From the NCBI GenBank assembly GCA_945921515.1, contig CAMEKR010000005.1, forward strand, positions 1-38,466: DNA of 38,466 bases. Reading direction: 5' to 3'. Within the stretch, counting starts at the first letter, position 1. Each line of letters begins with the position of its first letter. A model generated the notes under the pieces. The model was not told where the DNA came from. It saw only the letters and a list, made by a program, of their open reading frames with translations, and did no database searches. Shown here piece after piece: positions 1-8,964 of this stretch. The position numbers and the translations under genes were made by a program. Source of the DNA: an uncultured Clostridia bacterium. GTDB taxonomy: Bacteria; Bacillota; Clostridia; Oscillospirales; Ruminococcaceae.

Positions 1-210
1 GACCTTGAAAGATTCCCCGATCGTAATGACTTTAAGTCTTTCATCGAAGCTTGCGGCGGAAAGCTTGTTGGCTCGGTATCCTCAAAAACAAACTACCTTA
101 TTACGAACGATCCCGACTCCGGAACCGTAAAGAACCGAAAGGCAAAAGAGCTTGGAGTGAAGGTTATTTCAGAAGATGAATTCTTCAAAATGCTGGAAGA
201 ATCCAAGTGA
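1..210 (+). CDS. C-terminal fragment of a BRCT-domain protein (NAD-dependent DNA ligase-like or other BRCT protein); 5' end outside window
   Basis: Frame 1 is open from base 1 to TGA at 208-210: DLERFPDRNDFKSFIEACGGKLVGSVSSKTNYLITND...KAKELGVKVISEDEFFKMLEESK. BRCT signature (GGK..GSVS.KT.YLI, LGV.VISEDEF). Confidence 0.75.
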   Translation, partial: DLERFPDRNDFKSFIEACGGKLVGSVSSKTNYLITNDPDSGTVKNRKAKELGVKVISEDEFFKMLEESK

Positions 211-247
211 ATAAAAGTTTGTTAAGATTTTAGATAAGGAGTATCCC

Positions 248-1030
248 ATGCAGGAGTTTCAGCTAACCGATATACAGTCCACCGATATAACCGAGTGGAA
301 CTTTGAGCAGATACGTTCATACTTAACACAGGTGCTTGACAGTGGTAAAGAGACGGTTTACACCGATGAAGCCTCAGCAAAGGCGGACAAGAGCGAGCTT
401 ACCCGTGCAAAGAAACTTCTTGAGGACAAGCGTAAGGAGTACAAGGCAAAGTGCCTTGCTCCTTATGAGATTGTCGAGAAGCAGATAAAGACGCTGACCT
501 CGATGCTTGACGAACGAGCTGCGGAGATAACCGCCTCGGTCAATGCATTCGCCGAACAACGCAAACGAGAAAAAGAGCAGGAACTTTATTCGTATTATAT
601 GAAAAAAGCTGCTGACTTGGGAGCTTTCGCCGAGCCGCTATGGAAGCGCATACTCTCTGCGAAATGGCTCAACGCAAGTGCTTCTCAGAAGAAAACGGAG
701 GAAGCAATATTGCTTGCAATAAGCAATGCAAGCGGCGAGTTGGAGCGGATAAGAGCGTTGAAATCACCTTATGTTGACACGCTAATTGAGAACTACATAG
801 GCGGAGCAACTATCGAGGATTGTTTCAAGAAGAATGAGGAACTAACTGCGGCATATGAAAAAGCCGGTTTCGAGGACATTGGCACAGCGAAAAGCGTTGT
901 CCGCAGCGAGATAGCACAGAACGCCTCATCGGACGCGGGAATCACGCTTACGATAAAGGGCGACAAACTACAGTTGGAACAGGTCTTTGACTTCATGCGG
1001 GCTATCGGTGTGGAGTTTGAGATAAAGTAA
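248..1030 (+). CDS. DUF1351-like (phage-associated) protein
   Basis: 260 aa ORF; 'ELTRAKKLLEDKRKEYKAKCLAPYEIVEKQIKTLTSMLDE' resembles DUF1351 proteins found near phage recombination genes. Confidence 0.6.
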   Translation: MQEFQLTDIQSTDITEWNFEQIRSYLTQVLDSGKETVYTDEASAKADKSELTRAKKLLEDKRKEYKAKCLAPYEIVEKQIKTLTSMLDERAAEITASVNAFAEQRKREKEQELYSYYMKKAADLGAFAEPLWKRILSAKWLNASASQKKTEEAILLAISNASGELERIRALKSPYVDTLIENYIGGATIEDCFKKNEELTAAYEKAGFEDIGTAKSVVRSEIAQNASSDAGITLTIKGDKLQLEQVFDFMRAIGVEFEIK

Positions 1031-1050
1031 TTCTTAAGGAAAATAAAATT

Positions 1051-1566
1051 ATGTCATATAGTAGTTATTCAAATGTTGGTTTGTTTTTTCATCCAAAACA
1101 AAACGATCAGAAGCTTATTCGACAGGTAATGGAGTGTTATGAATTGGAAGAAAGCGACTTTTTGTATCGTGATGATTCGCCGGGAACATTAGGACCTCAA
1201 TTTCACGATATCTATGAATCTGAACTGTACTATAATTGCGATTCATTTGACGCTGATTTTTTATTTGATATACTTAATACGCTGTTCGATAATATAGCTG
1301 TTTACGCTGTTATGGATGAATATTGTTACGGTACAGAAGATAGTTATGATCCGGTTAGTCGCAAGCAATATGGCAGTTCTTTCACCTATTTTGATTTTGG
1401 ATCAGATGAGGCTGAAATAGATGATTCTGAAGAAACTATTGATTTTGAATACTGTGATGTTGATTGTTTGAATAGTTTGCTTAGCATAGCTAAAGAACGC
1501 AATTTTCATGAGCTTTGTGATTTAATTACCATAAAAAGAAAGCCTTTTCTTGACAACAATGCATAA
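1051..1566 (+). CDS. hypothetical, highly acidic protein
   Basis: 171 aa ORF; about 37 D/E versus about 11 K/R counted by eye; no recognised domain. Confidence 0.6.
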   Translation: MSYSSYSNVGLFFHPKQNDQKLIRQVMECYELEESDFLYRDDSPGTLGPQFHDIYESELYYNCDSFDADFLFDILNTLFDNIAVYAVMDEYCYGTEDSYDPVSRKQYGSSFTYFDFGSDEAEIDDSEETIDFEYCDVDCLNSLLSIAKERNFHELCDLITIKRKPFLDNNA

Positions 1567-1705
1567 TAAAGCCCTTTATAAAGCCAGACGATGAAATTTC
1601 AATAGAAGAATCAGGAAAGATGTTTGATGAACTCAACAAGAGGATTGAGTTGCAGTTAAAAGAAATGCAAGAAGACGAATAATTATTAAGCAGGAGGCAT
1701 ACCCT

Positions 1706-4501
1706 ATGCTCACACCCTCACAACACAAAGCCATAACCACAACCGAGGGCGCAGTGCTGCTTATTGCAGGTCCCGGTACCGGCAAAACATATACTCTTGT
1801 AAAACGCATTGTACATCTTGTTGTTGACAAAGGTATCGGACTCGGTGAGATTGTGGTGGTGACTTTCACACAAAAAGCCGCAAATGAGCTGCTCACGAGA
1901 ATTTCCGATGAGTTTGCTTCACTTGGTCTTGATGTAAACCTTAGTGAAATGTACATAGGAACCTTCCATGCAATTTGCCTTCGGTTACTTAGAGAGAATG
2001 CGGAGCTTTGTCCTGATGGCGTACCGGGCATTTTAGACGCTTTTGAGGCGACCTATATGGTTTGCCGTAACATAGACCTATTTGAAAATCTCGGTGGTTT
2101 TGCAAAGCACTTTCCCGCTACTATGGGCGCTTGGAAACAAGCGGAAGAAATATGCAGATATGTCAGCCGGCTTCGTGAGGAGCTGGCTGATATTCGTGCT
2201 ATGGAGCAATCACCTGACGAGGATATACGCCTGCTTGCGAAGCTCACCAACCGTTACAACGAGCTTTTAGGTAAAAGAAAAGCTATGGATTTTTCCATGA
2301 TACAGACCATGACCTATGACCTGCTGAAAGCAAATCCGCAGGTGCTGGAGCGTATTCAGAACAGCGTGAAATACATAATGGTTGACGAGTATCAGGATAC
2401 CAACTGTATACAGGAAAAACTTATGTTTATGCTTGCCGAAAAGCACGGTAACATCTGCGTTGTGGGCGATGATGATCAGGGAATGTACCGCTTTCGTGGC
2501 GCAACTATCCGCAATATACTGGAGTTTCCGAAAAAATTTCCCGAGGGAAAATGCGAGAAGATTTACCTTGACATAAATTTCCGCTCACAACCCGATATAA
2601 TCCGCTTCTACAGCGATTATATGGAGCATCCGCCGTTTGATTGGGAGAATTATCGCTTTGAAAAACACATTACCGCAGGTCGTTCGGACATAAAAATCGG
2701 CTCTTCGGTGTTCCACTGCAACGGTGAAGAAGAGATATTCCGACTGCTGCAACAAATGAAATCGGATGGCAGGATAACCGACTATAATCAGACGGCATTC
2801 CTGTTCCGTTCGGTTAAGAGCAACGAAGCGTTGGAACTTATGCAGTATCTTGAGGAAAACGGTATTCCGGTATATTCGCCACGCTCAGAGCTTTTCTTTA
2901 TGCGAGATGAAGTGAAACAGCTTATAGGTCTGCTTATCCTGTGCTTTGCAGACTACTTTTCCGACCTCAGAAAGAACAGCTTTATTCACGGTATTTACGA
3001 CATTTTGAGGAATTATTATAAGGAATGTGTCGGTGCGGCTTCGATTTTGGTAAAGGCTGATATGACTCTGCACGATTACATTTGTGAAGAAAGCAAAGCG
3101 ATAAAATCGGCAGACGATAAAACGCTGCTTGATGTGTTCTACAAAATTATATCCTTTGAGCCGTTCAGAACACTTCTTTCTGCTGATTTGAACGATACTG
3201 CGGTAAATGTCCGTGCTGCAAGAAATATTGCTGAAGTCAGTCGAATTATCTCCCGTTTCAGCCGCTTGCATGATATGTACAGGATAACCGAAGCACTACC
3301 CGAACAATTCTTCAATGTATATATGAAATTTCTTTTCATTGATGGTATCGGCGAATACGAGGATAACGCCGAATATGCGCCGCACGGCTGTGTTTCTTTT
3401 ATGACTATACATCAGTCAAAGGGACTGGAATTTCCAATTGTGATTGTCGGTTCGCTTGGAAATTCGCCACGGGCGCAGACCGATCCTCTTATGCTTTCTG
3501 CAGAACTAAAATATTTCAGCAGAGGGCAGTTTGAACCGTACGAGTGCATAAAGCTGTTTGATTTCAGGCGGTTGTATTATACTGCATTTTCCCGTGCAAA
3601 GGATATGCTTATTCTGAATTCAAAAGGAGATTGTCATTACTTTGAAAGAGAGATTGACATACTTCCGGATGCTCGAGATATTCCGTGTAACATTTCTGTA
3701 TCTGCTGTAAAAAAGAATAACTTCAAGCGTGTGTATTCATTTACCTCACACATATCCATTTATGACAGCTGCCCACAGCAATACAAGTATTATAAGGAGC
3801 TTGGCATGGCACAGCATAAAATGCTCCACACATCCATAGGCTCTATTGTCCACGAAACGCTGGAAAGCATGAATAAATATATCATCGGTGGCGGTAATGA
3901 TGTTGATGAGCAGCTTCTGCGGGAATGGTTCAGTATCTGTTGCGGAGAAATTGAAGCCTCAACAGGTTATTCGCTTGATGTGGAGCAAAAAGAAAACGCC
4001 CTGAGTCATGTTCTGTGCTATTACAGGAACAGGGGTGAGGACATTCTTAGCGTTTGGAAAAGCGAAGAGGAAATCAACCTCATCCTACCCGAGTTCATTT
4101 TGCAGGGAATAATCGACCTTATCGAGTACGATAAAGATACGGATACCCTTGAAATAATCGACTTCAAGACCGGACCGAAGCCCGATGTAGAGCACTATCC
4201 CGAAAGTATCGACCATTACCGTAGGCAGCTTGAAATATACGCATATCTCGCCGAAAAGCGTTTTCACAAACCTGTTTCCCGAATGAAGTTGTATTATACA
4301 AGTGTTTTTGAGGGTAATCCCTGGATAGTGTTTGAATATAACAAAGACAATATTGATGGCGCAATTGCAGAACTTACCAAAACGATAAAGAATATTGAAA
4401 GCAGGAACTTTACTGAAAGCTGCCGGAACACATACAGCTGTCACTACTGTGATATGAAGTATTTCTGCAACAAAAAAGAAATCCCGGAGGAATTTAAATG
4501 A
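1706..4501 (+). CDS. UvrD/Rep-type SF1 helicase with C-terminal Cas4/AddB-like PD-(D/E)XK nuclease domain
   Basis: Walker A 'LLIAGPGTGKTYT', motif II 'VDEYQDTN', motif III 'VVGDDDQGMYRFRGA', motif VI 'RRLYYTAFSRAKD'. C-terminus has 'IVHETLES', 'IIDFKTGP', 'RRQLEIYAYLAEK', a Cys in 'YDSCPQQYKYYKEL' and 'CRNTYSCHYCDMKYFC', consistent with an Fe-S nuclease. RBS aggagg upstream. Confidence 0.9.
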   Translation: MLTPSQHKAITTTEGAVLLIAGPGTGKTYTLVKRIVHLVVDKGIGLGEIVVVTFTQKAANELLTRISDEFASLGLDVNLSEMYIGTFHAICLRLLRENAELCPDGVPGILDAFEATYMVCRNIDLFENLGGFAKHFPATMGAWKQAEEICRYVSRLREELADIRAMEQSPDEDIRLLAKLTNRYNELLGKRKAMDFSMIQTMTYDLLKANPQVLERIQNSVKYIMVDEYQDTNCIQEKLMFMLAEKHGNICVVGDDDQGMYRFRGATIRNILEFPKKFPEGKCEKIYLDINFRSQPDIIRFYSDYMEHPPFDWENYRFEKHITAGRSDIKIGSSVFHCNGEEEIFRLLQQMKSDGRITDYNQTAFLFRSVKSNEALELMQYLEENGIPVYSPRSELFFMRDEVKQLIGLLILCFADYFSDLRKNSFIHGIYDILRNYYKECVGAASILVKADMTLHDYICEESKAIKSADDKTLLDVFYKIISFEPFRTLLSADLNDTAVNVRAARNIAEVSRIISRFSRLHDMYRITEALPEQFFNVYMKFLFIDGIGEYEDNAEYAPHGCVSFMTIHQSKGLEFPIVIVGSLGNSPRAQTDPLMLSAELKYFSRGQFEPYECIKLFDFRRLYYTAFSRAKDMLILNSKGDCHYFEREIDILPDARDIPCNISVSAVKKNNFKRVYSFTSHISIYDSCPQQYKYYKELGMAQHKMLHTSIGSIVHETLESMNKYIIGGGNDVDEQLLREWFSICCGEIEASTGYSLDVEQKENALSHVLCYYRNRGEDILSVWKSEEEINLILPEFILQGIIDLIEYDKDTDTLEIIDFKTGPKPDVEHYPESIDHYRRQLEIYAYLAEKRFHKPVSRMKLYYTSVFEGNPWIVFEYNKDNIDGAIAELTKTIKNIESRNFTESCRNTYSCHYCDMKYFCNKKEIPEEFK

Positions 4502-5823
4502 GAAACTGCCTGAACTGTGGAAAAGAATGCGACTTTCTGCTGTGTGATAAATGCAAAGAAGTTGTTGATGTGGAGAATCTTTGTCTGGAGATAAGTCGTT
4601 ATGATACACAAACAGGAGAAAACAAGCTGTGGAATAGTTTTGCCGCCAAGCTACAGAACAAGCGCAATTTTAAGAATGTGTCCTTTGCGTTGGCGGCTGA
4701 TATTCCATCGCCGAGAAGAGAATATGTTCGTCTGAAATGCCTGCTTGGCGGAATATATCTTGGCAAAAGAAGTCACAGCTGGTTGTTTGAGAATGCACCG
4801 AAAATGCTGGGAAGCGACGCACTTTCGCAAGACGAAAAGGAAACTGTGCGCGCAGTTATGCTGTATGCTTATTCGGCTGCTCACGAATACGAAAAAGCCG
4901 AAAATATTGCAAACGAAATAGGCATACCGAAGCAGGACTTTACCGCTGTTCATTTAGCGGAATATCTTATAAAAACCCGTCGATATGTAAAGGCGGAGGA
5001 TATCATCGGAAAAGCTATTACCGAAGGCGTTTCCGATGAAATAACCGATGAGTTGAAAAAGTTGATTGAAAGAATCGCTTACTACAGTAACGGCCAAGAC
5101 TACCTTCCTGCAAGCAGAGAGGACAAGAAAAAGTATATTGAGTTTATAAACACTCTGGGCTTTGCCGTTCAAATGCCTGTATACAAAAAAGACAGTGTGC
5201 CGGAAAAGCTGACGAGAGCGGAGTATCCCGAGTTTACGATCGAAAGAAACGCAGGCTTTAACAGCTTTGTTGCTTATGATGTCGAAACAACCGGCTTGAG
5301 TCATTTCATAGATGAAATAATCGAAATAGGTGCAGTAAGGGTTGTGAACGGAGAAATAACCGAAAGGTTCAGCACATTTGTACAGACATATAAAAAAGGT
5401 ATTTCCGAGCAAACGACCGAGCTTACCGGAATAACAAAGGATATGATCAAGTCTGCACCGATGATGTGGGATGCTTTCAACTATTTCGCGGATTTTATCG
5501 GTGAGGATATCGTTATCGGCTATAACAACACTGCGTTTGATAATAAGTTTCTGATGCGAGCCGGAAGATATGCAAGGCGTACGCTCCAAAACAGGTTTTT
5601 TGATGTGAAAACCTATGCGAAAGAAAACGCCGGTAAACTTCAATGTGCGGGGTTTAGTCTTAGTGGGCTTTCCGAGTATCTTGATATAGAAAATCCTTCG
5701 GCACACAGGGCACTTGCCGATGCGGAAACTACCGCAAAGGTATATCTTGCTTTACTGGATCGCTTTGGCACAGAAAAAACACATACCGGATTTGATGAAC
5801 AGCTTGAAGAGGAGTGGGTATAA
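4498..5823 (+). CDS. N-terminal zinc-ribbon-like motif plus DEDDh 3'-5' exonuclease (DnaQ/PolC-epsilon family)
   Basis: 'FVAYDVETTGLSHFIDEIIEIGAVRVVNGEI' (ExoI), 'VIGYNNTAFDNKFL' (ExoII), 'HRALADAETTAKV' (ExoIII). N-terminal 'CLNCGKECDFLLCDKCK'. ATGA overlap with upstream helicase. Confidence 0.88.
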   Translation: MRNCLNCGKECDFLLCDKCKEVVDVENLCLEISRYDTQTGENKLWNSFAAKLQNKRNFKNVSFALAADIPSPRREYVRLKCLLGGIYLGKRSHSWLFENAPKMLGSDALSQDEKETVRAVMLYAYSAAHEYEKAENIANEIGIPKQDFTAVHLAEYLIKTRRYVKAEDIIGKAITEGVSDEITDELKKLIERIAYYSNGQDYLPASREDKKKYIEFINTLGFAVQMPVYKKDSVPEKLTRAEYPEFTIERNAGFNSFVAYDVETTGLSHFIDEIIEIGAVRVVNGEITERFSTFVQTYKKGISEQTTELTGITKDMIKSAPMMWDAFNYFADFIGEDIVIGYNNTAFDNKFLMRAGRYARRTLQNRFFDVKTYAKENAGKLQCAGFSLSGLSEYLDIENPSAHRALADAETTAKVYLALLDRFGTEKTHTGFDEQLEEEWV

Positions 5824-6776
5824 TGGATAAGAAAACAGAACGCATTATTGATATACATAATCGTCTTCGGGATGGTAAGGTAATATCAAAGACGGAGGAA
5901 GCACTGAGCCACAATGTAAATGAACGCACTATCCAGCGCGATCTTGACGATATACGGTCATATTATTGCGATAAGTCCGAGCTTGGCGTAGAATTGGTTT
6001 ATGACAGAAGAAAAAAAGGCTATTTGCTTACCGAAAAAAAGAGAATCTCTCTGACAAACAGCGAGATTTTTTCCGTCTGCAAGATATTGTTGGAAAGTCG
6101 GTCAATGGTTAAGGACGAAATGTTCCCTATAATTGACAAACTGCTTGAGAATTGTGTTCCGCACGAGGAGGGTAAAAAGGTTGCTTCGCTTATTGCAAAC
6201 GAAAAATTTCACTATCTTGAGCCGCACCATGGTAAGAAATATGTGAATATGATGTGGGACATAAGCAGAGCAGTTTACGAGCACAGGCTTATGCGGATAC
6301 GCTACCGGAAGCTTAAAGAGCCGGACAAAGTAATGCGCCTTATTCAGCCTGTCGGAATAATGTTTTCTGAGTATTATTTTTACCTGACAGCTTATATATG
6401 TGAAAGTGAAGAAATGCCTGATGTCCCCAAAAGACCGTTTCCTACAATATATCGTATTGACCGTATTGCCGAGTATCAGACTCTGGACGAGCATTTTAAT
6501 ATTCCTTATGCCGAGCGATTTGAGGAGGGCGAGTTCAGAAAGCGTATACAATTTATGTTCGGCGGAGATTTGCGGAGGATAAAATTCCTGTACAAGGGAC
6601 TGAGTATCGAGGCGGTGCTTGACAGGTTCCCGACAGCACAGGTACTGAAGCACGATGAAAACGGCTGGCTGATTACAGCTGAGGTATACGGCGACGGCGT
6701 GGATATCTGGCTCAGAGGTCAGGGAGATATTATCGATGTTGTTGATGATGGGAAAATGCATAATAATGGAAAATAA
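5823..6776 (+). CDS. WYL-domain transcriptional regulator
   Basis: N-terminal HTH 'NERTIQRDLDDIRSYY'; WYL-type core 'MRIRYRKLKEPDKVMRLIQPVGIMFSEYYFYLTAYI' and C-terminal 'GWLITAEVYGDGVDIWLRGQGDIIDVV'. ATG overlaps upstream stop (TAATG, 5821-5825). Confidence 0.9.
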   Translation: MDKKTERIIDIHNRLRDGKVISKTEEALSHNVNERTIQRDLDDIRSYYCDKSELGVELVYDRRKKGYLLTEKKRISLTNSEIFSVCKILLESRSMVKDEMFPIIDKLLENCVPHEEGKKVASLIANEKFHYLEPHHGKKYVNMMWDISRAVYEHRLMRIRYRKLKEPDKVMRLIQPVGIMFSEYYFYLTAYICESEEMPDVPKRPFPTIYRIDRIAEYQTLDEHFNIPYAERFEEGEFRKRIQFMFGGDLRRIKFLYKGLSIEAVLDRFPTAQVLKHDENGWLITAEVYGDGVDIWLRGQGDIIDVVDDGKMHNNGK

Positions 6777-6808
6777 CGACTAAGGTTAAAATAGAAAGAG
6801 GTTGACTT

Positions 6809-8938
6809 ATGAGTAATTTAGATATAGAGTCATTATTAAAATCCACATTAGAAAATTTTTCAAATACAAGGCATAATTTAGACGCTTCATCAAAGAAATA
6901 TTTGTTGGAAAAAGATGATACAAAATTTGATCCTAAAGCAGACTCGATTCTGAATTGGACGTTTACCAAGGGAAGAAGAATAAAATGCGATGATTGGTCT
7001 GTAGAGATACCTGACGGTTTTATTGCAAGAAATCCAACGGAAAGCTGGAGGGGATTTGAACTTGTACCGAAAGGGTGTAAGAAAAACAGTATTTCTGATG
7101 AAGTGACTATTTATCCAAGTGCAAGAAACGATAAATATAGCGAATCGAATAGTGAATTTTTAAGAAATACATATCTTCCGGAATCCAGAAAAAGCTTGGC
7201 TGATTTGAGGTGTAACATACCATTTGTTGCTTCGAATTCATATGATTGCTTTTCTGCTGCATGGGATGATATTTATGGCGTTGTTATTGTTAATAAAATA
7301 TCTACAAGTTACTACACTCATATTATTTCAATATTTAACGATAAATGCAGTGTGAATTTTTGTATTGATGCAGGTAACATCACCAAAGCCAAACAAGAAA
7401 TATTATATGATTCAATTACCCGATTTATGAAGACATTTAAATTTGATAAGCCTAATTCTTTGGTTAAGAAAAATATTCTGTTTGATAAGCTGTCATGTTA
7501 TAATTCTATAAAAAATGGGAATATGAACCAACTGGAAGAGGCCGTACAAGAGGGAAACAGAGAAATGGTCTTTTCGTATGAAATCGGATTTAAAGCATTA
7601 GAAATATTAAGCAGTAAAGTAACATATAATGATAAATTTAATAAAAAAATAAAAGATTTGTTAATCAGAACTCATAGTATAGCGCAGTTCTACTATTTGA
7701 AGGCTCATGAACTTGTTAAAAAATTGCAAGCTGATGGTGTGTCCGAGAAAATAATGAAAAATGTGTATAAGGTGCTGTCGGATCTTGCTGTGCCACCGGA
7801 AAAACTGAAAGTCGATGGCAACACTACTATTACTGTAAAGCTCCCCGAAATAATCAATTCGTCAAATAAAGCTTGGAAAAATGGGTATAGCATAAACATT
7901 TCATCTGAATCAGCAACTACAAAAAATTCGACCAAATCTAAAACTACGACAGTATCATCTAAAGCAGACAATGAAAAACCTTCAATCGGCAAAGTCTTTC
8001 CCGAGTACTTAAAAGATAGAGAAGAGCAAAAGAAATATTTACTTAATAATTTGAAAAAAGAAGTTTCTCCGCTTAGCGTTAAAGAAATCAGAGAGAAATT
8101 CCCTTATTGTAAAAATGCGGAATATATGAGTTCGGCAAAAATCACAAGTTTATTGATTGAACTGACCAATAATGGCAAAGTTAATAGAGAAAAGTACGGT
8201 GATGTATATCGATATAGTATTAATAATAAGAAAAATAAAGATCGTGAATTAGCTCCGCCGAAAAAAGCGACGCCTAAGTTGGATAGCCAAAATGTTTCAT
8301 CACCTACCGGTTCGTCAGAAGACGAAAAATCAAAAGTACAAAACAAGACTGCGGAAATAACTATAAAGAAACGTGAAAAAACACCGGAGGAAAAAGCTAA
8401 AATAATACAACTGACAGAAAGAATTGAAATGCTGAAAATTGATATCGCGAGAATTGAGATGAAAATCCAGCATGATATTTTATCTTATGCGAAAAAGAAA
8501 GAAGTAAAGAAAAAGCAGTTAAAAGAAAAACTGTTAAATGATATCGCAACTGAACTTGATACAAGTATACGCAATGCCGAGATGGAAATGAGAAAAATAT
8601 TAGCTCAAATTCAAGCCAATGAAGCTGCAAAGAGAAGTCTCGGACAACAGTTGTACGAACATTCTGCCTCTAAAAGTAAAACAAAGAAAGCTATTAAAGA
8701 AAGAAATGCAGAAACCGACAGCCTTAACAAACGGTATTGTGTAATAAAGAACGAGGTTGACGAACTTACAGAGGAGAAAAGAATTAAAATCGCCATTCTT
8801 CAGTCCGAGATAAATCGTATAAATATTGCTATAACTAATATAGACAGTGAATCCGCTGATATAAAATCACAGCTTAAAAATATGCAAAAAATGCTTAGTG
8901 ACGCAGAGCAGCAGCTTAACAAATTGCAAATTGAATAA
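6809..8938 (+). CDS. hypothetical protein with internal winged-helix-like motif and long C-terminal coiled coil
   Basis: 709 aa ORF; 'SPLSVKEIREKFPYCKNAEYMSSAKITSLLIELTNNGKVNREKYGDVYRYSI' then K/E-rich heptad-like segment; RBS agaaagagg upstream. Confidence 0.75.
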   Translation: MSNLDIESLLKSTLENFSNTRHNLDASSKKYLLEKDDTKFDPKADSILNWTFTKGRRIKCDDWSVEIPDGFIARNPTESWRGFELVPKGCKKNSISDEVTIYPSARNDKYSESNSEFLRNTYLPESRKSLADLRCNIPFVASNSYDCFSAAWDDIYGVVIVNKISTSYYTHIISIFNDKCSVNFCIDAGNITKAKQEILYDSITRFMKTFKFDKPNSLVKKNILFDKLSCYNSIKNGNMNQLEEAVQEGNREMVFSYEIGFKALEILSSKVTYNDKFNKKIKDLLIRTHSIAQFYYLKAHELVKKLQADGVSEKIMKNVYKVLSDLAVPPEKLKVDGNTTITVKLPEIINSSNKAWKNGYSINISSESATTKNSTKSKTTTVSSKADNEKPSIGKVFPEYLKDREEQKKYLLNNLKKEVSPLSVKEIREKFPYCKNAEYMSSAKITSLLIELTNNGKVNREKYGDVYRYSINNKKNKDRELAPPKKATPKLDSQNVSSPTGSSEDEKSKVQNKTAEITIKKREKTPEEKAKIIQLTERIEMLKIDIARIEMKIQHDILSYAKKKEVKKKQLKEKLLNDIATELDTSIRNAEMEMRKILAQIQANEAAKRSLGQQLYEHSASKSKTKKAIKERNAETDSLNKRYCVIKNEVDELTEEKRIKIAILQSEINRINIAITNIDSESADIKSQLKNMQKMLSDAEQQLNKLQIE

Positions 8939-8964
8939 CGACGTTCCGACAAGGAGGTAACAAT

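Noticed and set aside
4954-5706. 250 aa ORF on - strand within the exonuclease gene
   Set aside because: Antisense to conserved ExoI-III motifs; no RBS or domain support.
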